6,932 nt of DNA. It comes from Gammaproteobacteria bacterium. GTDB taxonomy: Bacteria; Pseudomonadota; Gammaproteobacteria; DSM-19610. The stretch is from the NCBI GenBank assembly GCA_030618475.1, contig JAUXDG010000150.1:1-6932 (forward strand), written 5' to 3'. A program made the translations under genes and the position numbers. The notes beneath the pieces were generated by a model. That model saw only the letters and a list, made by a program, of their open reading frames with translations. It made no database searches and was not told the DNA's origin. Shown here one piece after another: positions 5,441-6,932 of the stretch (its first letter is position 1; each line of letters opens with the position of its first letter).

Positions 5441-6932
5441 TCATACGTTCTGATCCAGACTGTCGTTGCGATTTTCTCTACCGGTGATGGCGTCAATCTG
5501 GGCTTCCTCCTGCCTGAGCCGGGTCAGAATCTCTTCACGCCTGCTGACCATCAGCTTGTCGATTTCCTCATCGGCCAGGGACAGGTCTTTCTCCGTCGAA
5601 ATAGCGTGTGCAAAAATGATTTCGGCCGCCGAAATCAGGTTACGCTGGATTTCGTAGGCATAGGAACTGTCGTTCATCAGGGATGTCGCCATATCAGAGG
5701 TGATTTTCTGTTCCCGGATAAGTTTATCCAGTGTCCCGTTGGCAATAATGTCCTGCTCCTCCAGCGCGAGTTTGAATCGCTTGAGTGTTTCGATTTTCTG
5801 GCTTGGACTGACTGTTTCCTCGATGGTAAACAGTGTTCTTAACAGCAGGGCGATGTTCAGGCGGATCGCATTGTATTCACGCTTCACGTATTTATTCTCA
5901 GAGCACATATAGCGATCGATGTTGGCCTGCATCTCCCGGGTCTGCTTGATGGCAGTGACGATCTGCCAGCTTGCCCGCTTCATGTGACTCAGCCTGTCCA
6001 GCTGCCCGGCATCCATGTGCTGTTCCGCCTGCATGGAGAAGTCGATGATGGCGCTGTACAAAGGCTTGACCTTGCGTTGATAGAGGTCATCGACATCGAT
6101 ATCCATACTGACTGCACAGTCTGCGACAACGGCATTGATATCACTGCTCGAGGTAATATCCCTGCGGTGCAGATTCAGACCATGCGCCAGTATTTCAAAG
6201 GCGTTGACCACCATATGTATGGTTTCTCTGGAAATAACCTCGAGTGCCGTATCGGGGAATTCCAGTGCCGATTTACTCAGAAACAATACGCGTGCCTTAT
6301 CCAGTGGCTCGACTTTCTCATGCAGCAGCTTTTCCAGCACAGTCACCATGGTGCCGATAAACGGCAGCATGAGAGTTACACCGACCAGATTAAACAGCGT
6401 ATGGAACACCGCGAACTTGAGTGTGTAATCTTCACTGGCAATCCCCGCCAACTCGCTCAGCCAGTCAACCACGACGACGAACTGCTTGAGTAACAGGATC
6501 GCAATGAGACCGGTCACAAGATTGAAAAAGAGATGCGCGGCCGCCAGCCGCCTGCCGGACACACTGGCGCTGATGGCGCCGATAATCGCAGTAATAGTGG
6601 TGCCGACATTCGAACCGATCCCCAGTGCCAGGGCATTCTCGTAGCTAACCTGACCCGCCGCTAATGCCGTGATGGTCAGGATCAGGGTGGCATGACTGGA
6701 TTGCATGACGACCGTCATGGCGATGCCTATGGCGGCATAGATCAGCAGCCCGCGAAAACCGGGTACGGCGTACTGTGACAGGTCGAGCCCGGTGCTGACG
6801 GCTTCGAAGCCGTCCTTCATGTAGGCAATGCCGAGGAACAAAAAGCCCATCCCGATCAACGCCCAGCCGGCTGCCGTGAAGTGCTTGCTGTTTTTCTGGA
6901 AGGTCATGATGACGCCGAATACCAGCATCGGC
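5441..6932 (-). CDS. Na/Pi cotransporter family protein with C-terminal PhoU-like domain (partial)
   Basis: This is an inner-membrane transporter of the Na+/phosphate cotransporter (NptA/YjbB) family with a cytoplasmic PhoU-like helical tail. The frame stays open through the right edge of the window, so the amino terminus, including the first QSS repeat, is missing. By comparison with remembered E. coli YjbB, roughly 110 residues are absent. Numbering from the Met at 6928, the second repeat is present: VVMQSSHATLIL (QSS at 76-78) and LGIGSNVGTTITA (105-111), then AHLFFNLVTG (131-140) and FHTLFNLVGVTLMLPF (175-190), which are typical helix motifs. Residues from about 215 to 480 are helical and charged, with no membrane segment, as expected for a PhoU-type regulatory domain. 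Substrate could be phosphate export or import; YjbB in E. coli acts as an exporter. No pst or pho genes are near. It is convergent with motB and probably unrelated to the stator operon. Confidence 0.88.
   Translation of the reverse strand, partial: PMLVFGVIMTFQKNSKHFTAAGWALIGMGFLFLGIAYMKDGFEAVSTGLDLSQYAVPGFRGLLIYAAIGIAMTVVMQSSHATLILTITALAAGQVSYENALALGIGSNVGTTITAIIGAISASVSGRRLAAAHLFFNLVTGLIAILLLKQFVVVVDWLSELAGIASEDYTLKFAVFHTLFNLVGVTLMLPFIGTMVTVLEKLLHEKVEPLDKARVLFLSKSALEFPDTALEVISRETIHMVVNAFEILAHGLNLHRRDITSSSDINAVVADCAVSMDIDVDDLYQRKVKPLYSAIIDFSMQAEQHMDAGQLDRLSHMKRASWQIVTAIKQTREMQANIDRYMCSENKYVKREYNAIRLNIALLLRTLFTIEETVSPSQKIETLKRFKLALEEQDIIANGTLDKLIREQKITSDMATSLMNDSSYAYEIQRNLISAAEIIFAHAISTEKDLSLADEEIDKLMVSRREEILTRLRQEEAQIDAITGRENRNDSLDQNV

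Noticed and set aside
5984..6493. Plus-strand frame of 169 codons
   Set aside because: It is antisense to the transporter, where the minus strand carries convincing membrane motifs and a PhoU-like tail.

Overview
The window is about 7 kb of moderately GC-rich bacterial DNA, most like a gammaproteobacterium. This is an inference from a PomA/PomB-like stator pair, a Na/Pi cotransporter with a PhoU tail, and short palindromic intergenic repeats of the REP/MITE kind. No rRNA, tRNA, CRISPR array or transposase gene is visible. All taxonomic and family statements come from recognising motifs by eye, not from a search.

Layout, left to right. (1) Positions 6-118 hold a small non-coding element bounded by two inverted copies of a palindromic unit. 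(2) On the minus strand, transcribed right to left, lie a 617-residue protein that joins a papain-like cysteine peptidase to a serine alpha/beta hydrolase (1114-2967) and, just downstream, a formyltransferase of the methionyl-tRNA formyltransferase superfamily (204 to about 1073). Their spacing suggests one transcript. (3) A roughly 355-bp divergent intergenic region (2968-3322) holds a 16-bp-stem hairpin and a doubtful 53-codon ORF. (4) On the plus strand lie a MotA/PomA stator gene (3323-4120) and a MotB/PomB partner (4284-5318). They are split by a very long, almost perfect inverted repeat (4128-4248) built from four copies of one 12-mer. (5) A 122-bp convergent gap separates MotB from a minus-strand Na/Pi cotransporter with a PhoU-like tail. 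Its amino terminus lies beyond the right edge of the window.

Functional reading. The stator pair would form a membrane ion channel anchored to peptidoglycan that powers the flagellar motor. Threonines in MotA helices 3 and 4 sit where sodium-type PomA has them, so Na+ coupling is the better guess, and the neighbouring transporter is also of a Na+-coupled family. No other flagellar or chemotaxis gene is present. The peptidase-hydrolase fusion has both catalytic sets intact but no recognised biological role; it and its formyltransferase neighbour are the least explained part of the window.
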